Shown here: piece by piece, positions 10,793 to 23,999 of the stretch | How the letters are laid out: the number at the start of each line of letters is the position of its first letter | How positions within the stretch are numbered: position 1 is the first letter of the stretch | Source: Ilex aquifolium | Taxonomy: Eukaryota > Streptophyta > Magnoliopsida > Aquifoliales > Aquifoliaceae | Length of the DNA stretch: 64,000 nucleotides | Assembly: GCA_951799425.1 (NCBI GenBank) | Contig: OX637405.1 | Location: 20,247,089-20,311,088, forward strand | Reading direction: 5' to 3' | Position numbers and translations under genes: made by a program | Notes under the pieces: generated by a model | Database searches by the model: none | Seen by the model: the letters and a program-made list of their open reading frames with translations, nothing else | What the model was told of the DNA's origin: nothing

Positions 10793-11254
10793 TACATGCA
10801 TACATAAGTACAAGAAATTGTATCCCAACTCCACCCGCATAATCATGTAATAAAAATGATCCCATGTTCATATATAATACTCTTAGTCTCATAGCTAGGC
10901 TTGAACTTACTTTTTGTTACCACTAACCTAGTAACTAAGCCCGTTAATATCATTTTTCATTATTAGTCTGATGGCTGACCCTATGTGCACATCCCTATAT
11001 TGGTTATATCAGTATCCCTTTAATTTTCTTACTATTCGAACCTAGTAACCCATTCCTCATATCATAAAATTTGATTTTAACACACACACCGCCCAAAACT
11101 AATATTTTAGTCCCAACACACAAAATTCTCATTTTTATCACCAAAGCACCTTTAAACAATGACATAAAGTTACCCCATACATTTCAAAATTAATATGTAT
11201 AACCAGCCACATTTTCAAAATTAACATTTTAAAAAAATCAGAATCTACTCCCAT
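10793..11254. other. Unassigned AT-rich DNA
   Basis: No ORF or recognised repeat was seen. It separates the LARD element from the LINE and could be 5' LINE sequence too diverged to recognise, or host intergenic DNA. Confidence 0.4.
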
Positions 11255-12829
11255 GATTTGAGAAGATGGAGTGTAAGCCATTTCCATAATAATAGAAGAC
11301 AGATTGAGAAAAAGAAAGAAAGATTGATTGAGCTAACTAATGATACCACCTAGGAGATACAACTGGCATAAATACATGAGCTTAAGAAGGAGATATAAAT
11401 TTTGTGGCAAAGAGAGGAACAATACTGGGGACAAAGATCCAGGTTGTGATGGTTAAAGTGGGGGGATAAAAATACCAAGTTTTTCCATGCCACCACGATA
11501 CAAAGGAGGCAAAGAAAAAAATTGGTCATGTCAAAGGTTGGGGAGAATGAATAGGTCATAGAACAAGAGCAATTCATTAGATTATTGGAAACCATTTTCA
11601 GGAAGTCTTTACTACTGAAGGACAAAGGGATTATTCCTAGGTATTGCAACATATTCCACATGTTGTAACTACAATGAATCATACTTTAACTAGAATCCCA
11701 AATATGGAAGAGGTAAAGACTACTGTGTTCAGTTTAGGAGCTTTGAAAGTGCCAAGACCAGATGTTTGTTTGGGTCCTTTTATCAGAAGTATTGGGATAT
11801 TGTGCAAGGTGATGTTTTATCGAAAGCACAAGCTTCTTTCCATTCAAGATTCATGTTGAGAGAGATAAATGAGACTAACATTACCCTTATTCTGAAGGTG
11901 CTACAACCAGAAGTGATAGGGGAGTATAGACCTATAGCCTGCAACAATTTTATATACAAAGTTATATCTAAAGTGATTACTACAAGGTTAAAACAATTTA
12001 TGCCTCAATTGGTATCACAGAACCAAAGTGCATTTTTGGGGGGAAGGCAGATTCTGGACAACATTGTAGTGGCACAAGAGGTTATGCATTCATTGAGACA
12101 GAGGAGGGGGACTGGGAAATACCAGATGGTGGTTAAATTGGATATGGCAAAAGCCTATGGCAGGGTGGAATGGGAATTTTTGAGGGATTTGTTATGCAAG
12201 ATGGGGTTTGACTGTAGATGGATAAATTTGATATTGCAATGTGTAACAAAAGTGAAGTATAACATTATGGTGAATGGAGTACAAGTTGTAAAAGTCCACC
12301 CAATGAGAGGTTTAAGGATGGACGCTTTGTCCCCTTTTTTATTCATATTGGTTACAAAATGCCTTACCAAGCTCATGGATAGAGCAGTGGGGACAAACCA
12401 ATTGAAAGGAGTTCAGATTTGCAGAAATAACCCTAACCTTTCTCATTTACTTTTTGTAGATGACTCTATATTTTTTACCACAACATCTATGAGAGATTGC
12501 CAAGCATTAATTGATGTGCTAAGCAGGTACTGTTATGCCACTGGACAACTCGTCAATCTTAATAAGTCTGGGGTCCAATTTAGCAAGAATACTCCACTAC
12601 AGTTGTATCAGCTAGCACTTTTTATGCGAATTCCTTTCCTTTGCACTATTGGAAAATATATGGGCTTACCTATTGAATGGGGAATATCAAAGAAGTGGAC
12701 TTTGTCATGGTTGAAGGAGAGAAGCTTGAATCAGATAACAGGGTGGAAAGAGAAGTTTTTGAACCATGTAGGAAGGGAGACTTTGTTGAAAGAAGTGGTA
12801 CAGGCTATCCCTACATTTTCCATGACCAT
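11255..12829 (+). pseudogene. LINE-1 ORF2 remnant, reverse transcriptase part
   Basis: This is a plant L1-type non-LTR retrotransposon ORF2 lacking the endonuclease (5'-truncated, as is usual). Early codons give WLKWGDKNTKFFHATTIQRR (about 11440-11510), the conserved linker before the reverse transcriptase. A frame change near 11770 separates SLGALKVPRPD from FYQKYWDIVQGDV. The 385-codon ORF from 11766 then holds RPIACNNF (residues 55-62), motif A LDMAKAYG (125-132) where the second Asp of the usual KAYD is Gly, and the catalytic box FVDD (230-233; plant L1 usually FADD). It reaches AIPTFSM, then LTR sequence interrupts at 12830. It is inactive. Confidence 0.88.
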
Positions 12830-13076
12830 TGATGACCATAGAATATTGCACATCATTTATCTCTTTGCACCCATGTTATACTTGCTTTTGTGGAGAAAAT
12901 GGGGAAAATTATGTTTAATCTAAAAATTAATGAAGTTTTTGTGTGATTGTAGGTAAAGAGTAGGGAATGGAATGTGTTAAGCTTCCATTAAGTGCTTAAA
13001 TGCAATGAAGAAGAAGGGAAGGCTTAACGGGTGGCTCGGGATAACAAGAAATCAAGAAAAAATCAAAACAGGTGAA

Positions 13077-13201
13077 AACCTACCGGTAGGTTTTGTACAC
13101 TGGAATTGTTCTACTGCTTCCTCTGCCAAAACCTACCGGTAGGTTTTGCCTATTGGAAAAAACCTACGGGTAGGTTTTGTCATCGTTCTACCAGTAGGTT
13201 T
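13077..13201. repeat. Palindrome array E, AACCTACCGGTAGGTT x4
   Basis: Two perfect 16-bp palindromes AACCTACCGGTAGGTT and two slightly decayed copies, with linkers containing CACTGGAA and TATTGGAA. It lies in the first quarter of the LARD-family solo LTR, as in the other LARD LTRs, but with a different palindrome. Confidence 0.95.
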
Positions 13202-14284
13202 TGCCCAGAAACGCCAAAAAGTTGCAATCTCAACTCCAACTACTTCGTGGGCCCACCTTTGCTTCTTCCACACATACCCTGACATATTCTACATACAAGC
13301 ATGCTCTCTTACACCTAAGCTCTAACTTTGGAAGAAAAAACATGGAAGAGGAAGAGAGAGAAAGAGAGTGGTTGGGGAAGCATAGAAAAGGCAAGGCATG
13401 GCTTGTGGTTGCTTGTGGCAATCCCCAAAGACCCTCCACTCATAGCAATTTAGTCACACAGAACTTATGGGGGTTATGGACGAAATTGGAGAAGCTCTAC
13501 ACCATTATTCAACTACAAACTTGCTTTTAGAGAGAGAAGCTCAAGGAAGAAGATAAAGTTCTAGAGAGAGAAAGTTAGGTTTTTGCATTTCCTACTCCAT
13601 TTCAGTTGTAGTAAGCTTTAAATCACTTGTAATCTGTACTTCTTGCACTTTAATCTACTTTGTTTCAAGTGTATTCAAGTTTAGCTACATATTCTTGTAT
13701 TTACCATGTCTACATTTGGGTTTTTCCTTCCAAGCTTTACTTTTAGGTATGAAATGAACTTGTCTTTGTAGTTTAACTTCTCTTTGCATTAATACAAGTT
13801 TTAATCTTCATTTATTTACCATGTCTCTTTACATTATGCATGTTTTTTCTTTGACTATGGATAGCTAAGTTTTTAGTTGGCTAATCCAAGGGAGATTTCC
13901 TCTTGCGTATGCTAAATCAACTCTCCTCCATTCTTCCTCGTAGTGTAAAGTGTTTGGTTTGACTAGGTTGAGTGCGGACGTGGTTGTGAGCTCTTCATAC
14001 ACCGTAGACTTGTCACGGGATATGCTTGAACCTACACCTCCACATTAGTCCCTCACTTCCTACGAATCAATCAAGCACCGAGACACCATTGGTAGAATGT
14101 TTTGAGTTGATTTTGCATTCCCATTGGAATGATCTCTTCGGATTAGCCAACCTTGTTTTAATTTCAATTTTATCAAAAACTCCACTACACAAACTCACAA
14201 GATTTTACACTTTTCATTTTTTTACAAAAATCACCTTCACCACAATTTGACCTTCTTTCACTGAGGAGATGACCATTGAATACT

Positions 14285-16618
14285 TGTAAGATCTCATATT
14301 AAAATTAAATAAAAATAATATTATCTTAAGAGTTCTCCTAAGATAAATAAAATGATGGTAAAAATTTAGAATCATTGTTGGAAGATTGATTATGAAGTTT
14401 GAGTGTTGGACGAATTGATTTTCGGGTCAAACTTAGTTTTGAAGGTGCTTAAGCTTGAGATCAGTGATTAGATAGGTTTCTAAATATTTTTAGGCCAAAA
14501 TAAGGTTTTCATTGAATCCGGAAGGTCGAGAAACCTTGGGAGAGGTAATAGGGAGTGTATTAGAAGTTAGAAAGTATTTCGGAGTTAAAGTGCATTTTGG
14601 AAAGAATTCATGTAGGAAGGATTTTGACACTACCTTAGTATTTCAGCTATAACTTTTTACTCCTAACTCCAATTGATCTAATTTTTAGACAGTAGAAACT
14701 AGAATTCAAGGGATACAAAAGTGTATTTCATGAAAATTTTCTGAATCGGCTTCTAAATTGGTCAAAATTAACCTGGAAGTTGAGGATTTTCTGCCACCCG
14801 CGTCCGGACGGGAATAGACACGCGTCCGGACGCGTATCGCTGAAAAGTTGGACGCTGAAACACGCGTCCGGACGGTTAAAAACACGTGTCCGAACGCACG
14901 AACCCGAGGTCTTCACGTCCCAGGCCTATTTCGGGTGTTCTCTCCCATTTCTTCCATTATCAACACCCATGGAACACCCTTAGACAAATTTCATCAATCT
15001 TTCCTCAAATCTAACCACTAGAGAGCCTTGGAGAGTAAGAAGGAATGGAGAAACAAGAGATTAAGGGGGATTTTCAAGTGGGAAAGATCAAATCTTCAAG
15101 TTTTTACACAAAAGCTAAGGAAGCAAGGTAGGGGGTTTTTCTCAAATTCTTTCATTGAGGCTTAGGGTATTATATATGTATGTTTTCCATATTCTTGGGA
15201 GTTATATGATAAATAGCTATGAGTTCTTGGTTCCTTGGTTATTGAAACATAGCTTTGAAGAAAATACATGTTTGGGTCCAAGAAAACTTGTTCTTGAATT
15301 TCCAAAATCTTAGTTTTGGTTAAATACATATTTGGGTTATGAAAAATACATGAATTCTTGATTTCTAAATGCCTATTGTTGATTAAATCATGTTTTCATC
15401 TAATCCCTATTCTTGTTCAAGAAATCATGTTTTGTTTGGCAAAACCCTAGAATTTTGATATCAAGATTTTGAAAGTTTTATTGATATGATTTCTTGCATA
15501 TCTTAATTCATTATTATTATAGTCTATTGAGAATGGTACAATTGTGATACTTAAATTGCAAATGAGAAATTGTGGATTTTGTCTTTATTTGGAATTGAGG
15601 GTGAATTGAAAATATTTTGGTTTCCTCATTAGTATGGTTGTTGTGATGGAATTGGATTGCCATCGAGAGATGTCGTAGAGTGTTAGAGGTTAGTCTATCC
15701 CAGTGGGGGTGAGATGGTTTTCTAACACTTATAGTGGATTGTCATTTGGTAATGCTACCACTATCGTTCACTGGAGTTCGAACAAGGGATGATATACTTT
15801 TCCTGGGAAGGGACTCGTCACTGCCATTGGGATGGTAGACGCCCTTTTCTAAAGTGTTTGTGATTGTGATGGGGATTGGTGGACTAGGTATAATCGTTGG
15901 GTAGATTCATGAGAAGCAATCAACCTACATGGTACGAGGATGAACCAATATACATGGGATGATGGGTTGGATCGTCTTGGCCGGTGCATTGGTATGGGAC
16001 AATGCATCGGAAGGCGCCCTTCCTAAATGGCTTAAAGTTGGAAATGGTATATTGTTAGGAAAGTTACCTTAACCTTTCACTTGATTATTGTTACGGCTTA
16101 AACTTGAGATTTGTTTAAATGTCCTCGTTTTACTTCAAATATTATATATGTTATTTGTGAAATGAGACCTACCGTTTTATATACTTTTCTAAACCTTGTT
16201 TGGGTTTGGGAAGATTTTTCTACAGAGCTTCGTGCTCACCCCCTACAGTTGAACATTTTTCAGATTTGGTGCCAGAGGATGAGCTCGGTGCTAATGAGCC
16301 GGGCCATGGAGAGGCTTCACTAGAGGGATACTTGGATCCCGAGTGGGACATCTAGAGATGTCGCTTACTTTTGTTCTAGACTAGGATATTCATTTTGAAC
16401 CTTGTGAAGTCTAGTTTTCTTTTGTTATTTCCGCTGCGCTACATTAGTTGATTTTTGAAATGTAAAGGCCAAAGATGGCATATTCTTTTGGGATAATGAT
16501 GTAAATGTTATGAATGATTTTTATGAAGTCTTATTTATGAAGGGTTTATTTTAGTGCTCTCATGATGTAAATGGTTTTAGTATGTAATGTCGTCCAGGGT
16601 GGTTTTGGGGGCGTTACA
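14285..16618 (+). mobile_element. Family-C solo LTR, target duplication ATACT
   Basis: A 2334-bp LTR from TGTAAGATCTC to GGGGGCGTTACA, flanked by perfect ATACT repeats at 14280-14284 and 16619-16623. It shares the block CTACAGAGCTTCGTGCTCACC and the start TTAAAATTAA...ATATTATCTTAAGAG with the 5' LTR at 17138. No internal region is present, so it arose by recombination between the two LTRs of a former element. It interrupts the LARD-family solo LTR. Confidence 0.92.
14809..14897. repeat. Palindrome array, CGCGTCCGGACGCG x4
   Basis: Four copies of the CGTCCGGACG palindrome, the second perfect over 14 bp (CGCGTCCGGACGCG at 14821-14834) and the last decayed to GTGTCCGAACGC. It lies about 520-610 bp from the LTR start, upstream of a TATA-like ATTATCAA near 14957. 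Confidence 0.95.
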
Positions 16619-16812
16619 ATACTCAATTCCAAGTAAGTCTCTCTACGCTTGGGGGGCACTTTTGCACACACAGACACACATTTTCATCCACATACACATT
16701 TTTTTCATTTCTAGCATCGAACCCGAGGGAGAGTGACACTCATCTACTCATATAAGCCATATACACTTAGTCCGAATTGATGTTTGGAGATTAGGGTGAA
16801 CGCAGTCAAGAA

Positions 16813-17137
16813 ACCATATTTAAACTTCCAAAGACATTATGCCAAGAGATCCCTACTTCGATGTCAAGATTTTGGTGGAGTAAAGAAAATGGTGAAAGAG
16901 GAATTCACTAGAAGAAATGGGATGTGTTAACAAGAGGAAAACAAGAAGGGGGACTAGGATTTAGGAATTTGGAGAAATTTGAACAAAGTAGTGTTAGCAA
17001 AACAAGAATGGAGATTGAACTAGGATCCAGAATCCCTAGGTATGAAGGTGTTGAAAGCGAAGTACTTCCCGAATACAACATTGTGGCAAGCTAAACTTCG
17101 GTACAATAACTCCTTGATGTGGAAAAGCATATCATTA
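16813..17137 (+). pseudogene. LINE-1 ORF2 remnant, part after the reverse transcriptase
   Basis: LINE coding sequence resumes with FKLPKTLCQEIPT, then RFWWS, GIHW-like, GGLGFRNL, and LMWKSIS before the family-C LTR starts at 17138. These motifs follow the reverse transcriptase in plant L1 ORF2. The fragment lies downstream of the solo-LTR complex in the same orientation as 11255-12829, so both are one LINE copy. Several frame changes are present. The LINE 3' end and poly(A) are not found. Confidence 0.85.
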
Positions 17138-19200
17138 TGTAAGATCCCGTATTAAAATTAAAGAAGTATAATATTATCTTAAGAGTTTTCCTAAGATGAA
17201 TAAAATGATGGTAGAAATTTAGAATCATTGTTAAAATGTTGATTATGAAGTTTGAGATTCAGCCGTATTTAACGTTCGAGGTAAATTGAGTTTTAGAGAT
17301 GTTTAAGTTTGAGAAAGGTGTCTAAGTAATTTTATAAATATTTTTAGGTTAAAATAAGGCTTCCATTGAATCTGAAAGGTCGAGAAACCTTGGGAGAGGT
17401 AATATGGGGTGTATTAGAAGTTAGGAAGTATTCCGAAGTTAAAACCAATTTTGGAGAGTATTTGGTAGAAAGGAATTTGACACTAACTTAGTATTTTGGT
17501 TATAAATTTTTATCTTAATGTCAAATTGAGCTGATTTTTGGACAGTAGAAATAAGACTTCAAGGGATACAAAAGTGTATTTCATGAAAATTTCGTGAATC
17601 GACTTTTAACTGGGTTAAAATGTCATCGGAAGTCTAGACAAAAAGTCAGACGCATCCGGACGGGAGAAACACGGGCGCACCGGGCAAAACTTGGACGATC
17701 TTTGTTGAGTGTTTTCTCCACTTTTGGCATTATAAATTCCTCGAGAATGACCCTTAGGCCTATGTTCAGCAATTTTTCATCTAAGAAAACCCTAGAAAGC
17801 TTGAGAGGAAGAAAGAGAGGAGACACGGGGATGATTCTCACTTCGGGATTGATTCAAATAAGCTAGGGTTATCTTCAAACATCGGATTAAAGGTAGGGGT
17901 TTCTTTCTAAACTTGTTCATTGAGGTTAGGATTAATATATGTGTATGTTTTGATTCTAAATCGTATATATATATTATGAAATCATTGTTTATTGATTTTT
18001 CTTGCAAATCATATCATGTCTTGAATGAGGTTATCGTTTGATAGCCATAAAAAATCTCGTTCTGATTATCAAACCCTAGTTTTCAAGAAATATAGATTTT
18101 ACTCTTAATATTCCAATGTTCTTGATTTAAAAACTCTAGTATTTTGTTTGAACAATAAAATTATATTTCTTCATAATCTCTTGCATATTTTCTTGAGCTG
18201 TTATGTTGGAGAAATATCTGTGGAATTATGGTTCTTGGTTTACATGTAATTTGGTAAATTGGTTTGATATTGTATCTCTTGTGTGGATGTTTTGATGAAC
18301 ATGGGTGACCGTTGACTGGGTATCATAGAGTGGATAGATGTGTTTCTTACTCTAAGAGGGTTTGAAGGTTCCCTACCCCTCGTAGTAGGGTTGGTGCCTT
18401 GCAAGGACCAAACCACTATTCACTCACGGGTATCAAGGCCGAGGGTTAGTATACTATTCCTGGGTTGGATTTGTCACTGCCGATGTGTCGGTATACGCCC
18501 TTCCAAAAGTTGTGTACCCTTGCGAGGATTGGGTGTGTGTGGGCCAGAATATTCTCAATGTGTGTATTCATGCTATGTCTTACTACATACCTAGATACAG
18601 TGTTGGTAATGGTTTGTTATCTGAAAGTTGGTTTTGCTTCTTCATTTAATTTATTTCTACATAAACTTCAGATATGATGACATAAACTTCAGATCTGATG
18701 AATTGTCACTATTTTATTTCAAAAGTTATATATAATATTTTATAAAATGAGACCGACCAGTTTTATATATTTTCAAAACCTTATTCCAGATTGGGAGGAT
18801 TTTCCTACAGAGCTTAGTGCTCACCTCCTGCAAACAACATCTTTTTTCAGATTACAATCTAGAGGAAGTGTTCGGATTGGATGAACAGGTAAATTGGGAA
18901 GCTCGGGTTGATGGGGACGTGGATCCTGATGTGGACATTTAGAGCTGTTTCCTTTATATTCTAGATTGGGAAGTTAATTATGAGACAATGTTAAGGATAA
19001 TGTTTTAATTATTCATCTGCAAGATACTATTGGGTTTTTGGATATAATTGCCATGGTTTGGCGTATTTGTTTTGGATTATGCTTTAGTTGTTATGGAGGA
19101 TGAATGAAATTTCTTTTATTTATGGATTTTATTAATTGCTCTTATGATATGAATGGTTAGAGGTAGTAATGTCTTCTAGGATGGATTTTGGGGCATTACA
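17138..19200 (+). repeat. Family-C 5' LTR
   Basis: 2063 bp from TGTAAGATCCCG to GGGGCATTACA. A TATA box TATAAAT lies at 17731-17737, with one decayed palindrome CGCATCCGGACG at 17651-17662, about 70 bp upstream. It is related to the solo LTRs at 14285, 21453, 46467 and 51470. Confidence 0.85.
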
Positions 19201-19204
19201 TGTT

Positions 19205-19215
19205 TGGTATCAAAG
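19205..19215 (+). other. Primer binding site, tRNA-iMet type
   Basis: TGGTATCAAAG four bases after the LTR end, differing at one position from the usual TGGTATCAGAG. Confidence 0.8.
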
Positions 19216-21013
19216 TTTAGGAATTAGGTCTTAAATGGGAGCTGCAGGTTGTAGACTATCACTAGAGTATTAAGATAGGTTGAAGAAACTTTAGGCTTGA
19301 ATTTTTTCGAAGTTATATATTTGTAAGATAAATGTGATTAGTTGTTTAGTTAGGTTGGGGATTAGCTATTTGTTTGAATTCATGGATTACCTAGCTTAGA
19401 TGAGTTGAATAAAATTTTGGGATGGATATGCTAGTTCTATATCATGTCGTTATGGACTATTCTAGGAGATAGATGGTAATTTTGGCTTTTCGTTAGTAAA
19501 TGATGATAGGCATGGATCTTTATGAAAGTGATATTATCTATATTGGAGATGGGTATGAGATATGATTTGTGACAAAAGACACCAAAACTCGAATTGGACA
19601 ACTGAAGCAGAACCATCAGTCAAGCAGACTACCTTTCACTAATTGGATCATAACTCTTTATTTGATAGTCCAAATTTTGCACCTTTTTTTTTTGTTAGAA
19701 GATTAAATAATATATATTTCCAACCATATAGGCTACACATGCTAGAAATACCTAAATTAAATTAGTTTATTCTCCAAAATTGTTCAAAAATCTGCATTGT
19801 GCTATTCCTTGGATAGCAAAGTGTTGTGCTTTTCTTATTAGACTCTGAAGGACTTATCCTTAAGCAAGTGTTCACCACTATTTAGGCTTTGATTTAGAGA
19901 CACCCCATGTTGATTGAAGTGTTTTGATGGATAATAATATAAATTTGACTATGATTTGGTGCTTTGTCGACTCTAAGTATTTTATTCTACTATTAGTGTT
20001 GCTTATATTTTTGAAAGTCAAGGAGATGTGATAACCCAATTTAGATGTGTGGAGGTAAGGTCAACTTATATGTTTTTAAGATGGACTAAGTTTTGATTAA
20101 TAAAGTTATGGAAATTTATGTGTGTTACTTAAAAGTCATAGAAATTAAGGAATGAATGTAATTGTGGTTTTACAATATAAATCATAGGAGTGTTATGTTT
20201 TCCTCTAGAGTGAGTACGACGATATGAGAAAGTATAATTCTCAAATATGATCAATTGAAGGAATATGGTGAAGTAACATTGAATGAGAGTCTATTTTAGA
20301 ATAATGATAGGAATGGTGGTTATGGTTCTTAAATGGACAGGAGTTTGTTTCATAACCATGTACTTGAGGTTACCAATATTAGTTTGAAAATATTATGGAA
20401 TGTTGTTAACTTTATTTTGGAAGTATTAATGGTTTAGAAGGGTCATAAGTAGGATATTCATTCTGAACGATATACTTAGGCAATCTTATTTCGTTGTGGG
20501 CTTAGTTCATTATACTGAGACTCTCTAAAGTATTAACAATCAAGAATCTCTTGGTTAAGTGTAGAGTTAATAGTTGACTTGTATTTATAACTTTTGATTG
20601 AAAATTAAGGTCAATTTATGAAAATGAATTTATAGACATGTAAAATGGGAAATATAAGAAGCTTGTTTAAGTTGTAACAGTTACCTTTGACTCTCGATAT
20701 TGTAGGATTAAAGATTATATAGGTTTTAAAGCTTGAGGTTATATATAGTAGAAATTTATTGAAATAAGGATGATTTAAATGTTTGATGTTAACTTCTATC
20801 GTTATGTGGGATCTTTCAATGTTATTGGAGTTATGTTGTGGGAATATGGAGTTCTTTTTCCTGTCTCTTTTAATAGATTATTAAGATAGATTTGATTAGT
20901 TATATTTGAGGATTGGTGGTATGAGTATTGAAGATTCGAACTTTACGGTTAGTAGTGATAATTAGAAAGATGTAATTTGAGGAATTAATGATGATACCTT
21001 TGTCGATTAGCTT
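19216..21013 (+). other. Family-C internal region, first part
   Basis: AT-rich and without a credible ORF or zinc-knuckle, RT or integrase motif in any frame. It ends at the Tekay-type solo LTR at 21014. Confidence 0.55.
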
Positions 21014-21452
21014 TGTAAAACCAAGGTAAATTTGAATTTTTATGAAAAATGGCAAAATCATAATTTACCACTTCGATACGGGTTGAAAACCCAAAATTTT
21101 CTAGAACTTGGATGACGATAAGGACCTCACCGTTGGATTCGTCTTGCGAAATCTACTTACCCTGTCAATTTTCGTCAAATTTCGAGACAGTCAGATTTTT
21201 TGCATTTTACGAGGCAACCGGGTATCGCGTGACCTAAAAACGATATATGAAATAAAATTTCGAAAGTTGAAAAATAATTTAAAGGAAGTTCATATAAGAA
21301 TATTTTGAACTTGAACCGGGACGAAATTTAATCGTTTCAGGACGAAATTGGACCCGGAAATGGAGGCTGTGTGGCGCAACGAGGGCCAAGCATTCAAGAG
21401 GTATAAATAGGGGAGAAAAATCAGATTTCTCCCCATTTTACCCATCAGATTT

Positions 21453-23999
21453 TGTAACACCCTAAAACACACCCTGGACGGCATTACATTCTAAAACATT
21501 CATATCATGAGAGCACTAATATAATTTCCATAATGTCCATAGCATTATCCCAAAAGAATAAGCCAAATCATGGCAATTACATCCCAAAAGAATTAAACGT
21601 CACTTAGCAGCGGAATAACAAAAAGATTATATTTTACATGATTCCAAAATAACCCTTCAATCTAATACAAAGAAGGACCGTCGAGATATCCCCCTCCGGA
21701 TTCCCCTACTCATCTTCTAACTGATCCTCTTTTACAGCATCACCTGAAAAATGTGTTAGTTTGTAGGGGGTGAGCACTAAGCTCTGTAGGAAAATTCTCC
21801 CAAACTCAAACAAGGTTTAGAAAACATGTAAAACAAGTCGATCTCATTTCACAAATATCATATATAACTTTTGAAGTAAAACCATGACATTTAATAAATC
21901 TCAAGTTTAAGGAACCACAGTAATTGAATGCATAAGTGGGACCACTATACAATTAACAAACCATATCCAAATATAATCCAATCCACCAAACACTGTTTCC
22001 ACAAGTTCTCGTAGAATGCCATATTTCTCAAGAATCTTGTAGAAACCTTCTATGGTAGAGTGAACAATAACCAATATATAATAGATAATCCATTCTACCA
22101 TAAACCGTTTCCAACAAGTTCTCGCGGAATCCCATACTTCCGGAAACTCTTGTCGAAACCATTTCTGGTACAATGCACGATAACCCACACTGTATGTCCG
22201 ACACAACCCACGTTACTAATCCGTGATCATTAGTGATAGGAAAAGTTCATACCCACTACATGATACCCGATCAATAGTAATCCATGTTCGTATCGTACAA
22301 CATCGCAAGAAATAAAATACCAACCATCACACAAGTCCCCAATTCACCCTCAAAGCCTTATTTCTCAAGCATCCTTACAAGGAACCTCCTGAGAAGGAAT
22401 GAGCATCCTTACAAGGAACCTCTCACTCTTGTTCCTCCAAACAACCCAACAAGAAATACGATATCCACAATTTCCTCAATTAACAAATAACTCCACAAAT
22501 CCCCAATTTCACATGTAACATTCCAATATAAAAATTTAAGCAAAAGTACATGAGATCATTAAAAATATCATTTTATTGTTCGACATAAACCACTAAAGTT
22601 TTGAAATCAAAACATATGAGAATCAAACTCTGGAATCATTACCAATGAATATTAAGCTTGGAGTATAAAGAATAAAGGCGCACCAAGCTTGAACATCGTG
22701 GACAAAGGAGGAATTAAGATTTAACGGAACAATCATGTATGACAATAAATAACAAAGGACTATCAAGGTGTGAAATCAAGAACAAATGATTATGAAGCTT
22801 AGAGATCAAGACCAAAAGAAAACTCAAGTCTTGGAACCAAGGATAAAGAATATCAAGTATTGAATATCAAGCTTAAAAGTCAAAATAAAGGAACAATCAT
22901 ATATTGAAATCAATAACAAAGGAGAAGTCAAGAGAAAAACACATCTCCCTTGAAGACTAGGGTTTGGTAAGAATCAAGGAGATTCAAGGGTTACCCAACA
23001 ATCACATTATTTTCCACATGGTATAAATTGCAAGAATAACAAGAATTAAGGATTGGATAACATACATATAACATTTAGAGTTAAGAGATACATATAACTA
23101 AACCTAGCCTCAATGTAAAAGAATGGAAGAAAACCCCTACCTTTCTTCTTCCTATGTGTTCTTGAAAACTTGAAGTTTTGATCTTCTTCAAAGTGCAAAT
23201 CCTCCCTTGATCTTGTGTTTCCCCCTTTATCTCTTGTTTCTCAAAGCTTTCTAGGGTTGTAAATGGTGTATGGAGGCTAAAGGAGGCGTCCTTATGTATT
23301 TATAGGGTGAAAATTGGCCTCTTGTGCGCGATTCTGCAACCCAGAGTTCGTAAGTCACGTTCGAACGTCATTGGCGTTCGAACGTTCGTCACTCCCAGTA
23401 CTTTTGTTTTTCCGTCAGACAAAGAGTACTGGAACGCACTTATGTTCGAACGTTATTCACGTTCGAATGTCGATTCACGTTCGAACGTCATTTCACGTTC
23501 GAACGGAATTCCTGTTTTTGCTGAAACTTACAGTGACGTTTTGGCCTATTTAGAGATTGATTTGGAAATTTTTCATGAAATAAACTTTTGTAGCCCTAGA
23601 TGTCTACTATATACTGTCAAAATTTCAGATTCATTAGACCTAAGTATAAAAAGTTATGACCAAAATACTAGAAGGTGTCCCAACTCCTTTTTACCCGAAT
23701 TCTCTCTAAGTGTGTCTTTACTCCAAAATACCTCCTAACTTCCAATACACCTCATATTACCTCTCCCAAGGTTTTTCGACCTTCCGGATTCAATGGAGAA
23801 CTTTTTTTGACCTAAAAATATTTAGAAACTTCCATCATCCCTCTTCTCAAGTTTACACCTTCGAAACTTAACTTCCCAATCAATTTGTATCTCTAGTTTT
23901 TGTTTTTATTCCTACCATCACTCCACATATCTACATTTTTACAACAATCATTTACTATATATCTATATACATATATAAAAGAAAATGTGGGGTGTTACA
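21453..23999 (-). mobile_element. Family-C solo LTR, target duplication GATTT
   Basis: 2547 bp, reading TGTAACACCC at the plus-strand left end and GGGTGTTACA at the right, flanked by perfect GATTT at 21448-21452 and 24000-24004. It contains the family-C block GTAGGGGGTGAGCACTAAGC (reverse sense) and a TATA box CTATAAATA at 23297-23305. It sits in the Tekay-type solo LTR. Confidence 0.93.
23357..23505. repeat. Palindrome array, ACGTTCGAACGT x6
   Basis: Six copies of a TTCGAA-centred palindrome, the best perfect over 12 bp (23357-23368 and 23477-23488). In LTR orientation the array lies about 50-210 bp upstream of the TATA box at 23297-23305. Confidence 0.95.

Larger units (their letters stand above)
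12830..16812 (+). mobile_element. LARD-family solo LTR (interrupted)
   Basis: It begins TGATGACCATAGAATATTGCA at 12830, like the LARD LTR start. Its second half (AACTCTCCTCCATTC, CATTCCCATTGGAATGATC, GAGGAGATGACCATTGAATACT, GGCACTTTTGCACACA) matches the LARD LTR in order, in plus orientation. Without the inserted LTR at 14285-16618 it is about 1.65 kb, close to the 1.73 kb LARD LTR. ACCAT lies at 12825-12829 and again at 16813-16817, and LINE coding sequence resumes after it, which supports a clean solo-LTR insertion. The right tip does not end in CA, so that boundary is uncertain. Confidence 0.7.

Noticed and set aside
10793-11254. Host promoter or intergenic unique sequence
   Set aside because: Only AT-rich text is seen; there is no gene nearby to support a promoter.
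13201-13530. 109-aa ORF within the LARD-family solo LTR
   Set aside because: It has no recognisable domain and lies wholly in LTR sequence with no equivalent in the other LARD LTRs.
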